A stretch of 64,000 bases of DNA from Litorivicinus sp. GTDB taxonomy: Bacteria > Pseudomonadota > Gammaproteobacteria > Pseudomonadales > Litorivicinaceae. Made by a program: the position numbers and the translations under genes. Position 1 is the stretch's first letter. Every line of letters begins with the position of its first letter. The notes beneath the pieces were generated by a model that saw nothing but the letters and a program-made list of their open reading frames with translations, ran no database searches and had not been told where the DNA came from. Shown in pieces: positions 31,618 through 46,139 of this stretch. Where the stretch lies: positions 33,374-97,373 of the forward strand of contig JAOLBK010000009.1 in NCBI GenBank assembly GCA_028339155.1, written 5' to 3'.

Positions 31618-33900
31618 TTAAGCGGGCTCTTTTGACTTAACGTTGCGTGGAGACATCTCAAAAGCGAGTTCGCCATCGTCTCCAACCGAGACCAAGACGC
31701 TGCCGCCGCCGGCAAGTTTGCCGAAGAGGATTGCATCAGCCAGTGGACGTTTAATTGCATCTTGAATCAAGCGCGCCATAGGGCGTGCGCCCATAGTTTT
31801 ATCATAGCCACTTTTAGCCAACCATTGCATCGCTTTTTCGTCTACTTCAATCGACACTTTGCGATCATCTAACTGAGCTTGAAGTTCAGCAATAAATTTA
31901 TGAACCACCTGCTCAATCACTACCTCTGTCAACGCCCCAAACTGCACAATTGCATCCAAACGATTTCTGAATTCAGGCGTAAACTGACGTTTGACCACTT
32001 CAAGCGCGTCTGAGGATGAGTCCTGTTCATTAAAGCCGATTGACCGCTTCGCCATCGACTCTGCGCCTGCGTTTGTAGTCATAATCAGGACTACATGGCG
32101 AAAATCTGCTTTACGACCATTATTGTCTGTCAAAGTACCGTGATCCATTACCTGTAATAGGAGGTTATAAACGTCGGGGTGCGCTTTTTCGATTTCGTCG
32201 AGCAAAACCACACAGTGCGGATTCTTGGTAATGGCCTCGGTCAATAGCCCACCTTGATCAAAACCAACATAGCCCGGAGGCGCCCCAATCAGTCTACTAA
32301 CAGTATGCCGCTCCATGTACTCGGACATATCAAAGCGAACAAGTTCGATCCCGAGCGTTCTCGATAATTGACGGCTGACTTCTGTCTTGCCAACACCTGT
32401 TGGCCCAGCGAACAAGAAACAACCTACCGGCTTGCCCTCCTGTTTTAGACCAGCCCTAGACAATTTAATCGCAGAACTCATTCGATCAATAGCTTCATCT
32501 TGCCCAAAAACCGTTAGCTTTAAATCTCGCTCCAAGTTCTCTAATACCTCGTTATCCGACTTCGAGATTTGTTTTGGGGGAATGCGCGCAATACTCGCAA
32601 CAACCGCCTCAACTTCCGAAACGCCAATCACCTTTTTACGACGAGACGGGGGCATCAATCGTTGCATCGCACCCGCTTCATCGATGATATCAATCGCTTT
32701 GTCTGGGAGAAAACGATCTGCCATATACTTGGCGGACAATTCAACAGCAGTGGTCAATGCAGCCTTCGTATATCGAAGTTCGTGATGCTCCTCAAAACGC
32801 GATTTCAAGCCATTAAGAATCTTAATCGTATCCTCGATCGAAGGCTCAAGAACATCAACTTTTTGGAATCGGCGGGCTAGCGCCCGATCCTTTTCAAAAA
32901 TGCCTCGAAATTCTTGGAATGTCGTAGAACCGATACATTTTAATCGCCCAGAAGACAATAATGGCTTCAAAAGATTCGAGGCATCCATCACGCCACCAGA
33001 GGCGGCCCCTGCGCCAATAATTGTATGAATTTCATCAATAAATAAAATGGCGCCCTCTTCTTTTTCAAGCTCACCAAGCAACCCTTTTAATCGCTTTTCA
33101 AAGTCACCTCGGTACTTAGTACCCGCCAACAGCGAGCCCAAGTCCAACGAATAAACCACGGCGTTTGCAATTACATCAGGAACCTGACCCTCTTCAATCC
33201 GATAAGCAAGGCCCTCAGCAATGGCCGTTTTACCGACACCTGCCTCACCAACAAGCAAGGGGTTGTTCTTCCGACGCCGAGATAACGTCTGGATTACACG
33301 GGAGAGTTCCTCGTCGCGACCAATTAATGGATCAATTCGTCCGTTTCGAACTTCGATATTCAAGTTTGTACAATAACCATCAAGATGCGATAGATTTTCT
33401 TGGTTGCCGTTCGCCTGAGCTGTCGTAGTATCGCCATCGGACTCGGCCGCCTGCCCCCCCGATTCTTCTGATGTCGATATCCCATGACTGATATAATTCA
33501 CAACATCAATCCGCGCAATATCTTGATCCTTAAGAAGATATACGGCCTGCGATTCTTGCTCAGAAAAAATCGCAACTAATACATTAGCTCCCGTAACATC
33601 CTGCTTTCCTGACGACTGCACGTGGAATACAGCTCGCTGCAAGACCCGCTGAAAGCCAAGCGTTGGCTGGGTGTCTCGCTCCGAATCTTCAGGCAACGCA
33701 GGCGTGGTTTGGCCGACGAATTTTTCCAATTCTGAACGCAACTTTGGCAAATCAACACCACACGCATTCAAAACCTGAACAGCTGACGCGTTGTCTAACA
33801 ATCCAAGCAACAGATGCTCGACTGTCATGTATTCATGACGAGACTCCCTTGCCGCCTTGAAAGCACTATTCAAGGTCACTTCGAGATCACGGCTCAACAT
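31618..33900 (-). CDS. clpA: ClpAP protease ATPase subunit ClpA
   Basis: A 760-residue AAA+ unfoldase with an N-domain (two Clp_N repeats, residues 1-140). AAA-1 has GEAGVGKTA and DEIHT; AAA-2 has [20 protein letters not shown] and a C-terminal sensor-2 GARPMAR. A ClpP-binding Ile/Leu-Gly-Phe type loop is expected between. It receives substrates from ClpS, encoded 15 bases upstream. Confidence 0.96.
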   Translation of the reverse strand: MLSRDLEVTLNSAFKAARESRHEYMTVEHLLLGLLDNASAVQVLNACGVDLPKLRSELEKFVGQTTPALPEDSERDTQPTLGFQRVLQRAVFHVQSSGKQDVTGANVLVAIFSEQESQAVYLLKDQDIARIDVVNYISHGISTSEESGGQAAESDGDTTTAQANGNQENLSHLDGYCTNLNIEVRNGRIDPLIGRDEELSRVIQTLSRRRKNNPLLVGEAGVGKTAIAEGLAYRIEEGQVPDVIANAVVYSLDLGSLLAGTKYRGDFEKRLKGLLGELEKEEGAILFIDEIHTIIGAGAASGGVMDASNLLKPLLSSGRLKCIGSTTFQEFRGIFEKDRALARRFQKVDVLEPSIEDTIKILNGLKSRFEEHHELRYTKAALTTAVELSAKYMADRFLPDKAIDIIDEAGAMQRLMPPSRRKKVIGVSEVEAVVASIARIPPKQISKSDNEVLENLERDLKLTVFGQDEAIDRMSSAIKLSRAGLKQEGKPVGCFLFAGPTGVGKTEVSRQLSRTLGIELVRFDMSEYMERHTVSRLIGAPPGYVGFDQGGLLTEAITKNPHCVVLLDEIEKAHPDVYNLLLQVMDHGTLTDNNGRKADFRHVVLIMTTNAGAESMAKRSIGFNEQDSSSDALEVVKRQFTPEFRNRLDAIVQFGALTEVVIEQVVHKFIAELQAQLDDRKVSIEVDEKAMQWLAKSGYDKTMGARPMARLIQDAIKRPLADAILFGKLAGGGSVLVSVGDDGELAFEMSPRNVKSKEPA

Positions 33901-33915
33901 ACAAAATCTCCTATT

Positions 33916-34248
33916 TTAGTCATCAGCCACTTCCACCTGGCACATTAACGGATGTTGATTTTTTTTGGCGTACTCAATCACATAGTCCGCCTTCGTTTCA
34001 GCCATATCTTTGGGATAGACCCCACAAACAGCCGCGCCCTTAGTGTGCACCATCGACATAATTTGAGTAGCCTGCTCTTGATTCATATTAAAAAATAACA
34101 CCAATACATGAATCACGAACTCCATCGGGGTAAAGTCATCATTCAGCATAATGACTTTGTACATCGGCGGTTTTTTTAGTTTTGGCTTGGCTGTCGCCAC
34201 ACCGTAATCATCGTCAGGGGCCGAATCTAGGCCATCTCTATCATTCAT
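33916..34248 (-). CDS. clpS: N-degron adaptor ClpS
   Basis: A 110-residue adaptor that binds N-terminal Leu, Phe, Trp or Tyr and hands substrates to ClpA. The core MYKVIMLNDDFTPMEFVIHVL and VHTKGAAVCGVYPKDMAETK hold the N-end residue pocket. A polar, disordered N-terminus of about 25 residues is typical. First gene of the clpS-clpA unit. Confidence 0.95.
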   Translation of the reverse strand: MNDRDGLDSAPDDDYGVATAKPKLKKPPMYKVIMLNDDFTPMEFVIHVLVLFFNMNQEQATQIMSMVHTKGAAVCGVYPKDMAETKADYVIEYAKKNQHPLMCQVEVADD

Positions 34249-34365
34249 GCCACGCTTAGATCCTTAGTTACTAAATTAGTGTATGGGGATGAACGGCTAC
34301 GAGTAAAAGGATAAATCGATGAAATTTTCTCTCCAAAGAATCATGCAAACGAGGTAATATCCTCA

Positions 34366-34830
34366 ATGATCTGTCAACTAAACATCGTCCAGACGAAATT
34401 TTCAAGAGAGAGTTCTGAAATGACATCTTTCTTCAGTTTGATGCCGGAAATTAATTCAATCGCAGAAAAAAGTGCCGGTTTTCTTTGGCGTCAGCATACT
34501 GAGGATGAATCCTTGATAGCGGCACGACTTGGCCATAACTTCATAGCCAACCTCTCTTCATGGCAATCGATTGATTCACTCTATCAATTTGTTTTCTGCC
34601 TTCCCCATCAAAACATCATGATGGCTCGCGATCGATGGTTTTCGCATACCGGAAAGGCGCCAACAGTCATCTGGGATATTAAACCAGAACAACCAAGGCC
34701 CTCCTGGTCTGATGCCATTGACCGGCTAGAGCATCTCTGGTCCGAAGGGGCCAGCGAATGGGCCTATGACTTTAACTTCGCGAAAAAACGTGGGGACGTG
34801 GGCCCTCAAATTAAGTTTAATATAGATTAA
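34366..34830 (+). CDS. DUF3291 family protein
   Basis: A 154-residue protein. The N-terminal CQLNIVQTKF, EINSIAEKSAGFLWR, central ARDRWFSH and WWDIKP-like WDIKPEQPRPSWSDAIDRLEHLW match the uncharacterised DUF3291 family, a dimeric alpha-beta barrel relative. Function unknown. Isolated gene. Confidence 0.8.
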   Translation: MICQLNIVQTKFSRESSEMTSFFSLMPEINSIAEKSAGFLWRQHTEDESLIAARLGHNFIANLSSWQSIDSLYQFVFCLPHQNIMMARDRWFSHTGKAPTVIWDIKPEQPRPSWSDAIDRLEHLWSEGASEWAYDFNFAKKRGDVGPQIKFNID

Positions 34831-35200
34831 GAACACCAGGCAAAACCAGCTATGCCAGAAGCTTTAATTAAAAACAATCAGAAAATATTCTGGAGATCGA
34901 AGACGATAAAGCAAGACTTTTACGACAAATTATGATCTTCAAGTCGCGATTTAATCTCAGGTTATGAGACAATAATTATTAGATGAAAGTAGACAAATTT
35001 TCTTCTGTGAATTCGAACGGAAACTAATGATCACATTACTCAATTTCGCTTTGATAATTAGTACAAAAAAAAGCACGGCGGCACTGGGCCTAGCGCCCCA
35101 TCCGTCCGACCTAATTTCGAAAAGTACGTAAGACTTGGCATTTGAATCTATTGCGGCTTAAATTCACGCTTGCTAGACCGTTTTTTTAACCACCATCTTT
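34831..35200. other. Intergenic region upstream of icd
   Basis: 370 bases with no supported gene on either strand and no tRNA-like structure. It should contain the icd promoter; I see no clear motif. Confidence 0.4.
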
Positions 35201-37456
35201 ATGGAATCAAGACAAATGCCCGACACTCCTGCTATCTCGCAAATTGACATCATCTTTACCACTGTTGATGAAGCACCCCGACTTGCAAGCGCCTCTTTCT
35301 TGCCAATTGTTCGAGCTTATGCAGAAAAAGCGGGCATCAGCGTTGGCACTCGAGACATTTCTCTTGCAGGTCGAATTCTTGCGCAATTCCCCGATGAATT
35401 AACGACCGCACAAAAACAGCGAGATGACTTAGCTGATCTCGGCGCATTAGTTAATGATAAAAAGGCAAATATTATAAAATTGCCAAACATCAGCGCTTCG
35501 ATCCCGCAACTCAAATCAGCCATTAAAGAGCTCCAAGCCCAAGGCTATGCAGTACCCAACTTCCCCGAGAATCCAGAAAGCAAAACTGAAGAAAGCACGA
35601 AAGCAATTTACAATAAAATATTAGGTAGTGCTGTTAATCCGATATTACGCGAGGGAAATTCCGACCGACGAGCACCCAGCGCTGTTAAAGCTTTCGCTAA
35701 AAAAAATCCGCACCGCATGGGTGAATGGAGCCGAGACTCCAAAACACACGTAGCATCTATGACTCGAGATGATTTTCGCTCCAATGAAACTTCAGTAACA
35801 ATTTCGAACAATCTTGCAGGAAATGCTCAAATTAAATTTATCGGCAAAGACGGCTCCGAAACAATTTTGAAAGATCAGGTGCCATTAATCGACGGAGAAA
35901 TTGTTGACGCTACGTTTATGAATGTCAGGGCATTACAAGCGTTTTACAGAGACCAAATTACAGATGCTAAAGAAAAAGGAATACTCTTCTCCCTCCACCT
36001 GAAAGCGACCATGATGAAGGTCTCGGATCCCGTTTTATTCGGACACGCAGTGAGTGTTTTTTTCTCGGAGGTCTTCGACAAAAACCATAATCTCTTGAAT
36101 AATCTTGGTGTAAATCCAAATAATGGATTGGGCGATTTACTGTCAAAAATTTCGGAATTACCAGACCACGAAAAACAGAGCATTGAATCTGATCTACGGA
36201 CCTGCATAGAGTCACAACCGTCACTATATATGGTGAATTCCGATAAGGGCATCACTAATCTACATGTTCCAAGCGATGTCATTGTTGATGCATCTATGCC
36301 CTCAATTATCCGGAATGGAGGCAAAGGGTGGGCTCCTAATGGCTCAGAGCGAGAGATCAAATGCGTTATTCCAGATAGCAGTTATGCCGGAGTCTATGAA
36401 GAAACCATAAAGTTTTGCATTAAGCACGGTGCATTTAATCCCACTTCGATGGGCAGCGTATCGAACGTCGGGTTGATGGCGCAAAAAGCTGAAGAGTATG
36501 GTTCACATCCACAAACTTTCATTGCTCCAAATAATGGAATTATTCTCGTAACCAGTAAATCAGGAGAAGTTCTGCACCAGCACGACGTTGAAGTTGGCGA
36601 TATTTGGCGTATGTGCCAAGTGAAAGACGGGCCTATCGAAAACTGGATAAATTTAGGGGTTTCCCGTGCTAGAGCAACTGGATCAGTCGCTATTTTCTGG
36701 CTTGATAAAAATCGGGCCCACGATCTAGAAATGATAAAGAAGGTTGAAAAATATCTTGGTCAGAACAAAACCTCCGGCCTCGATATAAGAATCATGTCAC
36801 CGATTGAGGCAACTCGTTTTTCACTCGAAAAAATTAAAAATGGAGAAGATACGATTTCTGTGACAGGAAACGTTCTAAGAGATTATTTGACCGACTTGTT
36901 TCCAATCTTAGAGTTGGGCACCAGCGCAAAAATGTTATCCATTGTGCCACTAATGAATGGCGGAGGACTCTTCGAAACTGGTGCCGGCGGCTCTGCACCC
37001 AAACATGTGCAGCAGCTGCTTGAACAGGGTCATCTGCGCTGGGATTCTCTCGGTGAATTTACTGCATTAGCAGCAGCATTCGAGCATTTAAGTGACACGA
37101 GTGGAAACAAACGAGCCGCGACCTTGGCAAGGTGCTTGAATTTAGCCACCGAGAAATTGTTAGACAATAATCAATCTCCAGGGCGTTCTGTGGGTGACAT
37201 TGATAATCGTGGAAGCCATTTTTATCTTGCCCTGTATTGGTCCGAAGCATTAGCTGCCCAAAATGATCACGACGATCTAAAGATTTTTTTCGCTGAAATT
37301 GCCAAAAAATTGTCGAACAATGAGAATATTATTTTAGCTGAGTTTAAGAAGGCGCAGGGTCTCCGTGTAGATATTGGTGGTTATTACCATCCAGACCCGC
37401 TAAAAGTAACCAGAGCAATGCGTCCAAGTGAAACATTCAACGAAATCATTGATTAA
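35201..37456 (+). CDS. icd: Monomeric NADP-dependent isocitrate dehydrogenase
   Basis: A 751-residue enzyme of the monomeric type (Idh-II). It oxidises isocitrate to 2-oxoglutarate with NADP. Recognisable blocks: [49 protein letters not shown] and the C-terminal [17 protein letters not shown]. Length agrees with the family (about 740). A second in-frame ATG at 35216 is an alternative start; neither has a strong ribosome binding site. Confidence 0.95.
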   Translation: MESRQMPDTPAISQIDIIFTTVDEAPRLASASFLPIVRAYAEKAGISVGTRDISLAGRILAQFPDELTTAQKQRDDLADLGALVNDKKANIIKLPNISASIPQLKSAIKELQAQGYAVPNFPENPESKTEESTKAIYNKILGSAVNPILREGNSDRRAPSAVKAFAKKNPHRMGEWSRDSKTHVASMTRDDFRSNETSVTISNNLAGNAQIKFIGKDGSETILKDQVPLIDGEIVDATFMNVRALQAFYRDQITDAKEKGILFSLHLKATMMKVSDPVLFGHAVSVFFSEVFDKNHNLLNNLGVNPNNGLGDLLSKISELPDHEKQSIESDLRTCIESQPSLYMVNSDKGITNLHVPSDVIVDASMPSIIRNGGKGWAPNGSEREIKCVIPDSSYAGVYEETIKFCIKHGAFNPTSMGSVSNVGLMAQKAEEYGSHPQTFIAPNNGIILVTSKSGEVLHQHDVEVGDIWRMCQVKDGPIENWINLGVSRARATGSVAIFWLDKNRAHDLEMIKKVEKYLGQNKTSGLDIRIMSPIEATRFSLEKIKNGEDTISVTGNVLRDYLTDLFPILELGTSAKMLSIVPLMNGGGLFETGAGGSAPKHVQQLLEQGHLRWDSLGEFTALAAAFEHLSDTSGNKRAATLARCLNLATEKLLDNNQSPGRSVGDIDNRGSHFYLALYWSEALAAQNDHDDLKIFFAEIAKKLSNNENIILAEFKKAQGLRVDIGGYYHPDPLKVTRAMRPSETFNEIID

Positions 37457-37590
37457 ACAGGTAGGACTCTGCCAAAAAATTTCGAAATAGTCCGTCCAAA
37501 GATGGCTATTTCTTGGTAAATTAACCCCTATAAATTAATAAAAGGGACCGGCTGCTCATCGGAGTATCTGTGGCATCGAGCTTTTTTACC

Positions 37591-37611
37591 TTTGATCTTT
37601 GATCTTTGATA
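37591..37611. repeat. Short tandem repeat (TTTGATC x3)
   Basis: Three head-to-tail copies of a 7-base unit in the gap between icd and rluE. No function seen. Confidence 0.6.
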
Positions 37612-37693
37612 TTAGCAAAATTATCGATGGCAGAGTCAAGCACTTCAGAGACATGATCTGGACATCTCCTTCAAAGCCTTTAGGAAGAGCAGA

Positions 37694-38287
37694 ATGCTAT
37701 TGCTATTTCACAAACCGTTCGGCGTGCTTTGTCAATTCTCGGGGGACGGTAATACGCTTAGAAGCTTTATTGAAATTAAAGATATTTATCCTGCCGGACG
37801 CCTCGACAAGGATTCTGAAGGCTTACTGATCTTTACAGATGATGGAAAATTACAAGATCAATTGGCACACCCCCGCCATGGCAAACTAAAAACTTACTGG
37901 GTTCAAGTGGAAGGAACGATCTCTTACAAAGCAATCGATCAGCTAAATGAGGGCATTCTATTAAATGATGGTTTTGCTGCAGCAAAGTCGTGTCGATTAA
38001 TTGATGCGCCAGCGATTGCACCAAGAAATCCACCAATAAGAGTACGCCAGCACATACCCACGAGTTGGATTGAATTAAGCCTACAAGAAGGCCGCAACCG
38101 ACAAGTCAGGCGAATGACAGCAGCCGTAGGATTTCCGACACTGCGTTTAATTCGCGCCGCCATCGGCTCATATCTCTTGGGAGATTTGGCTCCCGGACAA
38201 TATCGAGTGATTGATGGAACTCAGGTACAATCGTGTCATGCAAGAAAACAACACCCACGTCATAGTCGGCATGTCCGGCGGCGTTGA
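37694..38287 (+). CDS. rluE: 23S rRNA pseudouridine synthase RluE
   Basis: Small RsuA-family pseudouridine synthase of 197 residues without an S4 domain. The catalytic Asp is in [12 protein letters not shown] and the later [21 protein letters not shown] is typical. RluE modifies U2457 of 23S rRNA in E. coli. The last 50 bases overlap mnmA (start 38238), giving an Arg/His-rich tail. Confidence 0.9.
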   Translation: MLLLFHKPFGVLCQFSGDGNTLRSFIEIKDIYPAGRLDKDSEGLLIFTDDGKLQDQLAHPRHGKLKTYWVQVEGTISYKAIDQLNEGILLNDGFAAAKSCRLIDAPAIAPRNPPIRVRQHIPTSWIELSLQEGRNRQVRRMTAAVGFPTLRLIRAAIGSYLLGDLAPGQYRVIDGTQVQSCHARKQHPRHSRHVRRR

Positions 38288-39316
38288 CTCTTCAGTCACC
38301 GCACACCTTTTAAAACAAGCCGGTTATCACGTAGAAGGCATGTTTATGAAAAACTGGGACGAAGATGATGGCACTGAATACTGTACTGCATTATCTGATT
38401 TAGCGGATGCAGAGCAGGTCGCTCAAAAATTAAATATTCCACTGCACCGCGTGAATTTTGCCGCGGAGTATTGGGACGAAGTGTTCGCAAATTTTTTAGA
38501 AGAAGTTAATGCAGGACGCACCCCAAACCCAGATATTCTGTGTAATCGGGAAATTAAGTTCCGAGCTTTTTTAGATTATGCCAAAGAATTAGGAGCTGAT
38601 TTCATTGCTACTGGGCACTATGCTCGCCGGATTGATGGCCCAAATCCACTCTGCCGCGGCTTAGATCGGAATAAAGATCAAAGCTATTTTCTTTGGGCGC
38701 TGACCGCAGAGCAAGTGACCTCCACCCTCTTTCCCGTGGGAGATCTTAAAAAACCTGAAGTACGTAAAATAGCTGAGACGCAAGGATTCATTACTGCTAA
38801 GAAGAAAGACTCAACTGGGATTTGCTTTATCGGCGAGCGACGTTTTTCCGATTTTTTAAAAACCTATGTCAGCCCCAAACTAGGAAGCATTATCACCGTC
38901 ACAGGAGAAATTATCGGACAGCACCAGGGCCTTATGTTTTATACCCTTGGTCAAAGGCAAGGTCTTGGTATTGGAGGTCTTCGAAATCATCCCGACGAGC
39001 CGTGGTTTGTATGCGAAAAACGGCTAACTAAAAATGAGCTTGTTGTTGTTCAGGGAACCAATCATCCGAGCCTGTTTTCTCGAGGCCTGAGCGCCCGACA
39101 AATTAATTGGATTGGGCGGCCTCCTGAACTACCTAATCGGCTCACAGCTAAGGTCAGATACCGTACAAACGACGCCCCCTGTTCGATCGAAATGGATGGA
39201 GCATTTTTACGTATTTTATTTGACTACCCCCAGCGTGCCATCACACCAGGCCAATCTGTCGTCGTTTATGATGGCGAAGTATGCCTTGGCGGCGCCGTTA
39301 TAGAGGAAGCTTTTGA

Positions 39317-39320
<4 letters not shown>
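38238..39320 (+). CDS. mnmA: tRNA-specific 2-thiouridylase MnmA
   Basis: Forms 2-thiouridine at position 34 of Lys, Glu and Gln tRNAs. The ATP-pyrophosphatase loop GMSGGVDSS is at the N-terminus, and the catalytic cysteines sit in [10 protein letters not shown] and TGICFIGE. It receives sulfur from the TusE relay encoded at 22652-23917. The start [15 protein letters not shown] at 38238 is preferred over 38211, which adds nine atypical residues. Confidence 0.95.
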
Positions 39321-42426
<3,106 letters not shown>

Positions 42427-42440
<14 letters not shown>

Positions 42441-43089
42441 AGTTTCCTGGCAAACACATCAAACTGCGTTACAAACTATTCGAACAGCAGTATTCATTGA
42501 CGAACAAGGCATCGACCCTAAAGATGAATGGGACCCACTTGACACCGAAGCCATTCATCTCTTAGCTATACACGAAGAATACCCAGTTGGCTGCGCTCGA
42601 ATTATGGGCCTCCGAAAAATCGGGCGCATGGCAGTATTAAGTAACATGAGACGAAAAAATATCGGTAGCAGTTTATTAAAGAAAGCTGTTTCATATATTC
42701 GTGCTGCCGGCAATACACCAACGCTTGGAGCACAGATTGACGCGATGAGCTTTTATGCTAATCACGGATTTCTCCCAACAGGCAACGTTTTCGATGATGC
42801 TCGCATTCCTCATCGAACCATGACCCTGATTGGTGATACTGAAAAATCCCTGAATCCGTTGAATGCAGTCTCACTCGAATTCACCGCACAAACTCGGGCG
42901 ATAAGCATAGAACCGAAAATCAAAGAAACAAAAATGCACATTCAGTTGCCGCGCTTGTCAGAGGACGATGCCGCGTGGTTGACACCTAGGCTATGTTGTT
43001 ATGCTTCAACCCATGGAATGAGTGATCTTACTCTGCGAGTCCCAGAAGGTGAGGTCAGCTTTCCCATCAATCCACCAGCTCATTTCTGA
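42427..43089 (+). CDS. GNAT family N-acetyltransferase with C-terminal extension
   Basis: A 220-residue protein. Residues 1-140 form a GNAT domain (IRTAVFIDEQGI; RMAVLSNMRRKNIGSSLLKKAV, the acetyl-CoA loop; NHGFLPTG). The remaining 80 residues have no recognisable domain. GNAT substrate is unknown. The start ATG 42427 fits the family N-terminus (MQIIKVSWQ) and overlaps roxA by 14 bases; an in-frame ATG at 42388 is less likely. Confidence 0.8.
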
Positions 43090-43202
43090 TAGCAGCGCCA
43101 TTTTAAATTATCTGCAATCAAATTTTTTTCAATAAATAATATTTACTAACGATACCTTCACGCAATCAATCAATAAAAAAGAACTCGTTATCAAACAGAT
43201 TC

Positions 43203-43850
43203 TTACATCGTGGACGCCTGCCCAAAATCTTTGCCTGTTAAGAGATAACATTGTTCATCATCGCTAGAGTTTCTCCCCAAAAGCACATTGCGGTGCGGAA
43301 ATCGGCCGAAGCGTTCAATAATCGTTTTATGCTCTAGGGCATAGGTCAAAAATGATTCAAAACGGGGATTCTCTTCCTCTGACGCTTTATCTCTTAGTAC
43401 CTGCATACCCTGGACACAGTTTGTTTGATCTGAAAGTAGCTCACTATGCTCGAGTGGCATTAAAGCAAAAACCTGCAACATCAACGGCAGAGATTCAAAT
43501 AACCCCTGACTCTGACCTCGACGGGCTAACTTCAAAGCTCTCCCATCACCTGAAAAAGCACGGTGCGAACCGCGAAAAATATTGCGGGTAAATTGATCCA
43601 ACAAAATAATTAACGCCAAGCCACTCTCTGGCTCATTTTCCCAATCCCGAAAGCCGCCTGCCAAAGCTAATTCAACGCTGTACCCAAACCGCCTTCCAAT
43701 TTCTTGATCCACGACCGATCCACCGCTGAACCATCGCAAATCCTGCTCAGTCGCAAGATCGCTAGTAGGATATTCAAAAAACCAGTAATCAAGAATCAGT
43801 CGAGCGGCCTGATTCGAGATCGTCTGATTAAACAAAATTTCGACTGGCAT
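43203..43850 (-). CDS. DUF924 family protein
   Basis: A 215-residue, helical protein with the DUF924 features: ILDYWF near the start, LALIILLDQFTRNIFRGS, MLPLEHSE-like LMPLEHSELLSDQ and the C-terminal RFGRFPHRNVLLGR. Family function unknown; resembles TPR-like repeats. Followed on the minus strand by about 115 bases without a gene. Confidence 0.88.
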   Translation of the reverse strand: MPVEILFNQTISNQAARLILDYWFFEYPTSDLATEQDLRWFSGGSVVDQEIGRRFGYSVELALAGGFRDWENEPESGLALIILLDQFTRNIFRGSHRAFSGDGRALKLARRGQSQGLFESLPLMLQVFALMPLEHSELLSDQTNCVQGMQVLRDKASEEENPRFESFLTYALEHKTIIERFGRFPHRNVLLGRNSSDDEQCYLLTGKDFGQASTM

Positions 43851-43893
43851 AGATTTCCTCTTGCCCTTTTACTTGAAGAGAAAAATACAGCAA

Positions 43894-44772
43894 TCACCGG
43901 AACTGGATGATTTCAACACGTTCGGGCGAAAGTCCATCTGAAGGACTCAAAGCACCCAAACCATGCGCTGCTTTAAGTGAAAATCCAGCCTCTTCTAATA
44001 ACTTTCGAACATGCTCTGCTCGCACGGCTGATTGTCGAATAGAATCATCAAGGAACCCGCCAGGCGCCACCGCACTGTACGCGACGACAGCCAAATTCTC
44101 GGAATCCAAGTGCTTGAGATTGTTAGCGATCTCAGAAATTAAGTCTCGACTATCCGAGCTTACCTGATCTTCCGCGAACTGAATCGGCAACACAACCCGT
44201 GATCTGGAGACTAAAGCATCAACTCCCTGAAAGCCCCGCTCATCTACTCCAGACCGAATAATCCGCACCTGAACATATTGCCGGCGATTACCCTGCTCGA
44301 TGCCATATACCGACAGATATCGATCAAATGCTCCAGGTAATTTGACCGCAAAGTACTTTTGACGACCGTTTGGGCCATAGAGTTCACGCACTTTAAATAG
44401 CGTATTAGCCCACAAACCACTGGATCCACAGCCTCTACTTTTGCACGAAAATAATAATTCTGCACCATTCACAACAAGCAGTTCTCTCAGCTCATCCACA
44501 TAATCAGAGTAATCGTAGCGAGGCCCTAATTGATAGGTAATATCAATTAGTTGACCGTCAATATAGAGTTCGCGATCAATCTCCAACCGATTATTGACCC
44601 GCTCAACGCGTTCCAGCGGAAGCCGAATGGCTGAACGGTCAACCTCTGAGTACCGAACAATGCTCGAACCCAATGGCCGGTTTATTTCCGGCAAATCTTT
44701 CGACCCTTGGATATCAGTTGCGTGCGCGTTTAGTGCCGCAAAACAACACACGAAAAACCAACCAAATTTCAT
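43894..44772 (-). CDS. DUF4892 domain protein with OmpA-like C-terminus, secreted
   Basis: A 292-residue protein after start correction (MKFGWFFVCCFAALNAHA, a signal peptide). The DUF4892 core is recognisable by CKSRGCGSSGLWANTLF. The C-terminus, including SVRAEHVRKLLEEAG-like AVRAEHVRKLLEEAGF and FQFR end, resembles an OmpA-type peptidoglycan-binding fold. An earlier in-frame start at 44877 would add 35 basic residues and remove the signal peptide. The ATG overlaps the upstream hydrolase stop by one base (TAATG). Confidence 0.75.
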   Translation of the reverse strand: MKFGWFFVCCFAALNAHATDIQGSKDLPEINRPLGSSIVRYSEVDRSAIRLPLERVERVNNRLEIDRELYIDGQLIDITYQLGPRYDYSDYVDELRELLVVNGAELLFSCKSRGCGSSGLWANTLFKVRELYGPNGRQKYFAVKLPGAFDRYLSVYGIEQGNRRQYVQVRIIRSGVDERGFQGVDALVSRSRVVLPIQFAEDQVSSDSRDLISEIANNLKHLDSENLAVVAYSAVAPGGFLDDSIRQSAVRAEHVRKLLEEAGFSLKAAHGLGALSPSDGLSPERVEIIQFR

Positions 44773-45620
44773 TACTGCTCCAACCCTTCTAATAACCAAC
44801 GTGCAATCACACACTCCGCACCCTCTAGATGAAGATGGTGTCCTCCGTCGAAGATTTCCACCCTTACATCTGCACAAATCTCAATTCGTTCTGACAAAAA
44901 CTGGGGGTCTTGAAAAAAGCCTCGACTTCCGAGCACTAAAGAAATGGGGGCACTCACGTGCTCAATGAACACTCGAATTTGGCTCTCACTTAGCCTAAAC
45001 ATCGGCGGCAAAGTCAAATACTGGTCAGATGCCCAGGTGTAACCATCATTTATATGTATCAAGCCTCGGCGAACAATAGGATCTGCAGCTGACTCTGTTA
45101 GGGTTACGACTCCACCCTTAACCCTCGCTCGGACCGCATCTTCTACTGTTGGGTACCATGGCTTTTTCTTCTTTCCAATCGATCTCTGCTTACGGATAGA
45201 TTCTCGCAACAAATCAGGTCCAGTTCCATTAGGATAAATCCAAGGACCTAAACCCTCAAGCAGCCAAAGCGCAATGACTCGCTCAGAAAAAGTGCCAGCA
45301 AACAATGTCGCAACCGCGGCGCCCATAGAATGCCCAAGTATTATTGCTTTTTCCCAACCCAAAGCATCTAGTACGCAAATCATATCTGGCACGCTGTCCC
45401 ATATGTAATATGGACGCCCGGCATGATTAGACATGCCATGACCACGTTGATCTATGGCGACTACTCGGCATCCAGATAACAAAGGAGCCAGCCGACAAAA
45501 GGACGCTGCGTTATCAAGCCAACCGTGTAATGCTAAGACGGGTGTGCCATTGCACGGTCCATACCCCACGCCTGCAAACTGAGTTCCCTGGACGTCAAAA
45601 GTTAACACATCAATGTTCAT
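44772..45620 (-). CDS. Alpha/beta hydrolase
   Basis: A 282-residue serine hydrolase-fold protein. The oxyanion HGWLDNAASF, nucleophile Ser98 in GHSMGA, acid near residue 230 (VLGSRGFF) and His in GGHHLHLEG are all present. Resembles serine hydrolase-like (SERHL/MhpC) proteins; substrate unknown. Overlaps sixA by four bases and the DUF4892 gene by one, so sixA-hydrolase-DUF4892 is a likely operon. Confidence 0.88.
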   Translation of the reverse strand: MNIDVLTFDVQGTQFAGVGYGPCNGTPVLALHGWLDNAASFCRLAPLLSGCRVVAIDQRGHGMSNHAGRPYYIWDSVPDMICVLDALGWEKAIILGHSMGAAVATLFAGTFSERVIALWLLEGLGPWIYPNGTGPDLLRESIRKQRSIGKKKKPWYPTVEDAVRARVKGGVVTLTESAADPIVRRGLIHINDGYTWASDQYLTLPPMFRLSESQIRVFIEHVSAPISLVLGSRGFFQDPQFLSERIEICADVRVEIFDGGHHLHLEGAECVIARWLLEGLEQ

Positions 45621-46084
45621 GGCGTGTAAGACGATAAAATCGTCGCTTTTCCGGGCAAGAAATCGCAGACCGACAAGACATACGCAACCGCAACTACTGC
45701 CCGGGGATGGATATCCGCATGTGGATTGGATTCAATTAAATAGCCAACGATTTCGGTCAGTATTGGTTGATGAAAAACAAAAAGCGAACCATCAGATGCA
45801 TTAGCAGCAATTATCTTTAGCGCTGACCTCCACTCTTCTTCTGGGGTAATCCCATTAATTATTTCGGGAGTACTACTCAAACTCATGGATTCAATTACTC
45901 GGCACGCTGTTTGCTGAGCCCTCAGTCGGGTTGAACAAAAAACAGCTTTGGGTACCCACCCACCTTCCATCAGCAATGAGCTTGTTTTCGTTACTTCTGC
46001 AATGCCGTTGGAAGTTAGTGATCGTTCTGAGTCACTGGCCGCAAATGGAATTGCTTCGCCATGACGCATCAAAATAATGTTCAT
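45617..46084 (-). CDS. sixA: Phosphohistidine phosphatase SixA-like
   Basis: A 155-residue histidine phosphatase. The active MRHGEA (His8) is present and the second catalytic His falls in FHQP, where SixA proteins usually have GH plus a polar residue. Homologs dephosphorylate phosphohistidine in the ArcB/NPr systems. First gene of the minus-strand set with the alpha/beta hydrolase. Divergent from xthA. Confidence 0.85.
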   Translation of the reverse strand: MNIILMRHGEAIPFAASDSERSLTSNGIAEVTKTSSLLMEGGWVPKAVFCSTRLRAQQTACRVIESMSLSSTPEIINGITPEEEWRSALKIIAANASDGSLFVFHQPILTEIVGYLIESNPHADIHPRAVVAVAYVLSVCDFLPGKATILSSYTP

Positions 46085-46139
46085 TGAGCCTCTCCTTCAC
46101 TCTGATAGTATGCGTCTATAAACAGACAGAAAAGAACCT

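Noticed and set aside
43853..44877. Longer start of the DUF4892 gene at 44877
   Set aside because: Adds 35 basic residues overlapping the hydrolase gene and hides a good signal peptide; ATG at 44772 overlaps the upstream stop as in coupled genes.
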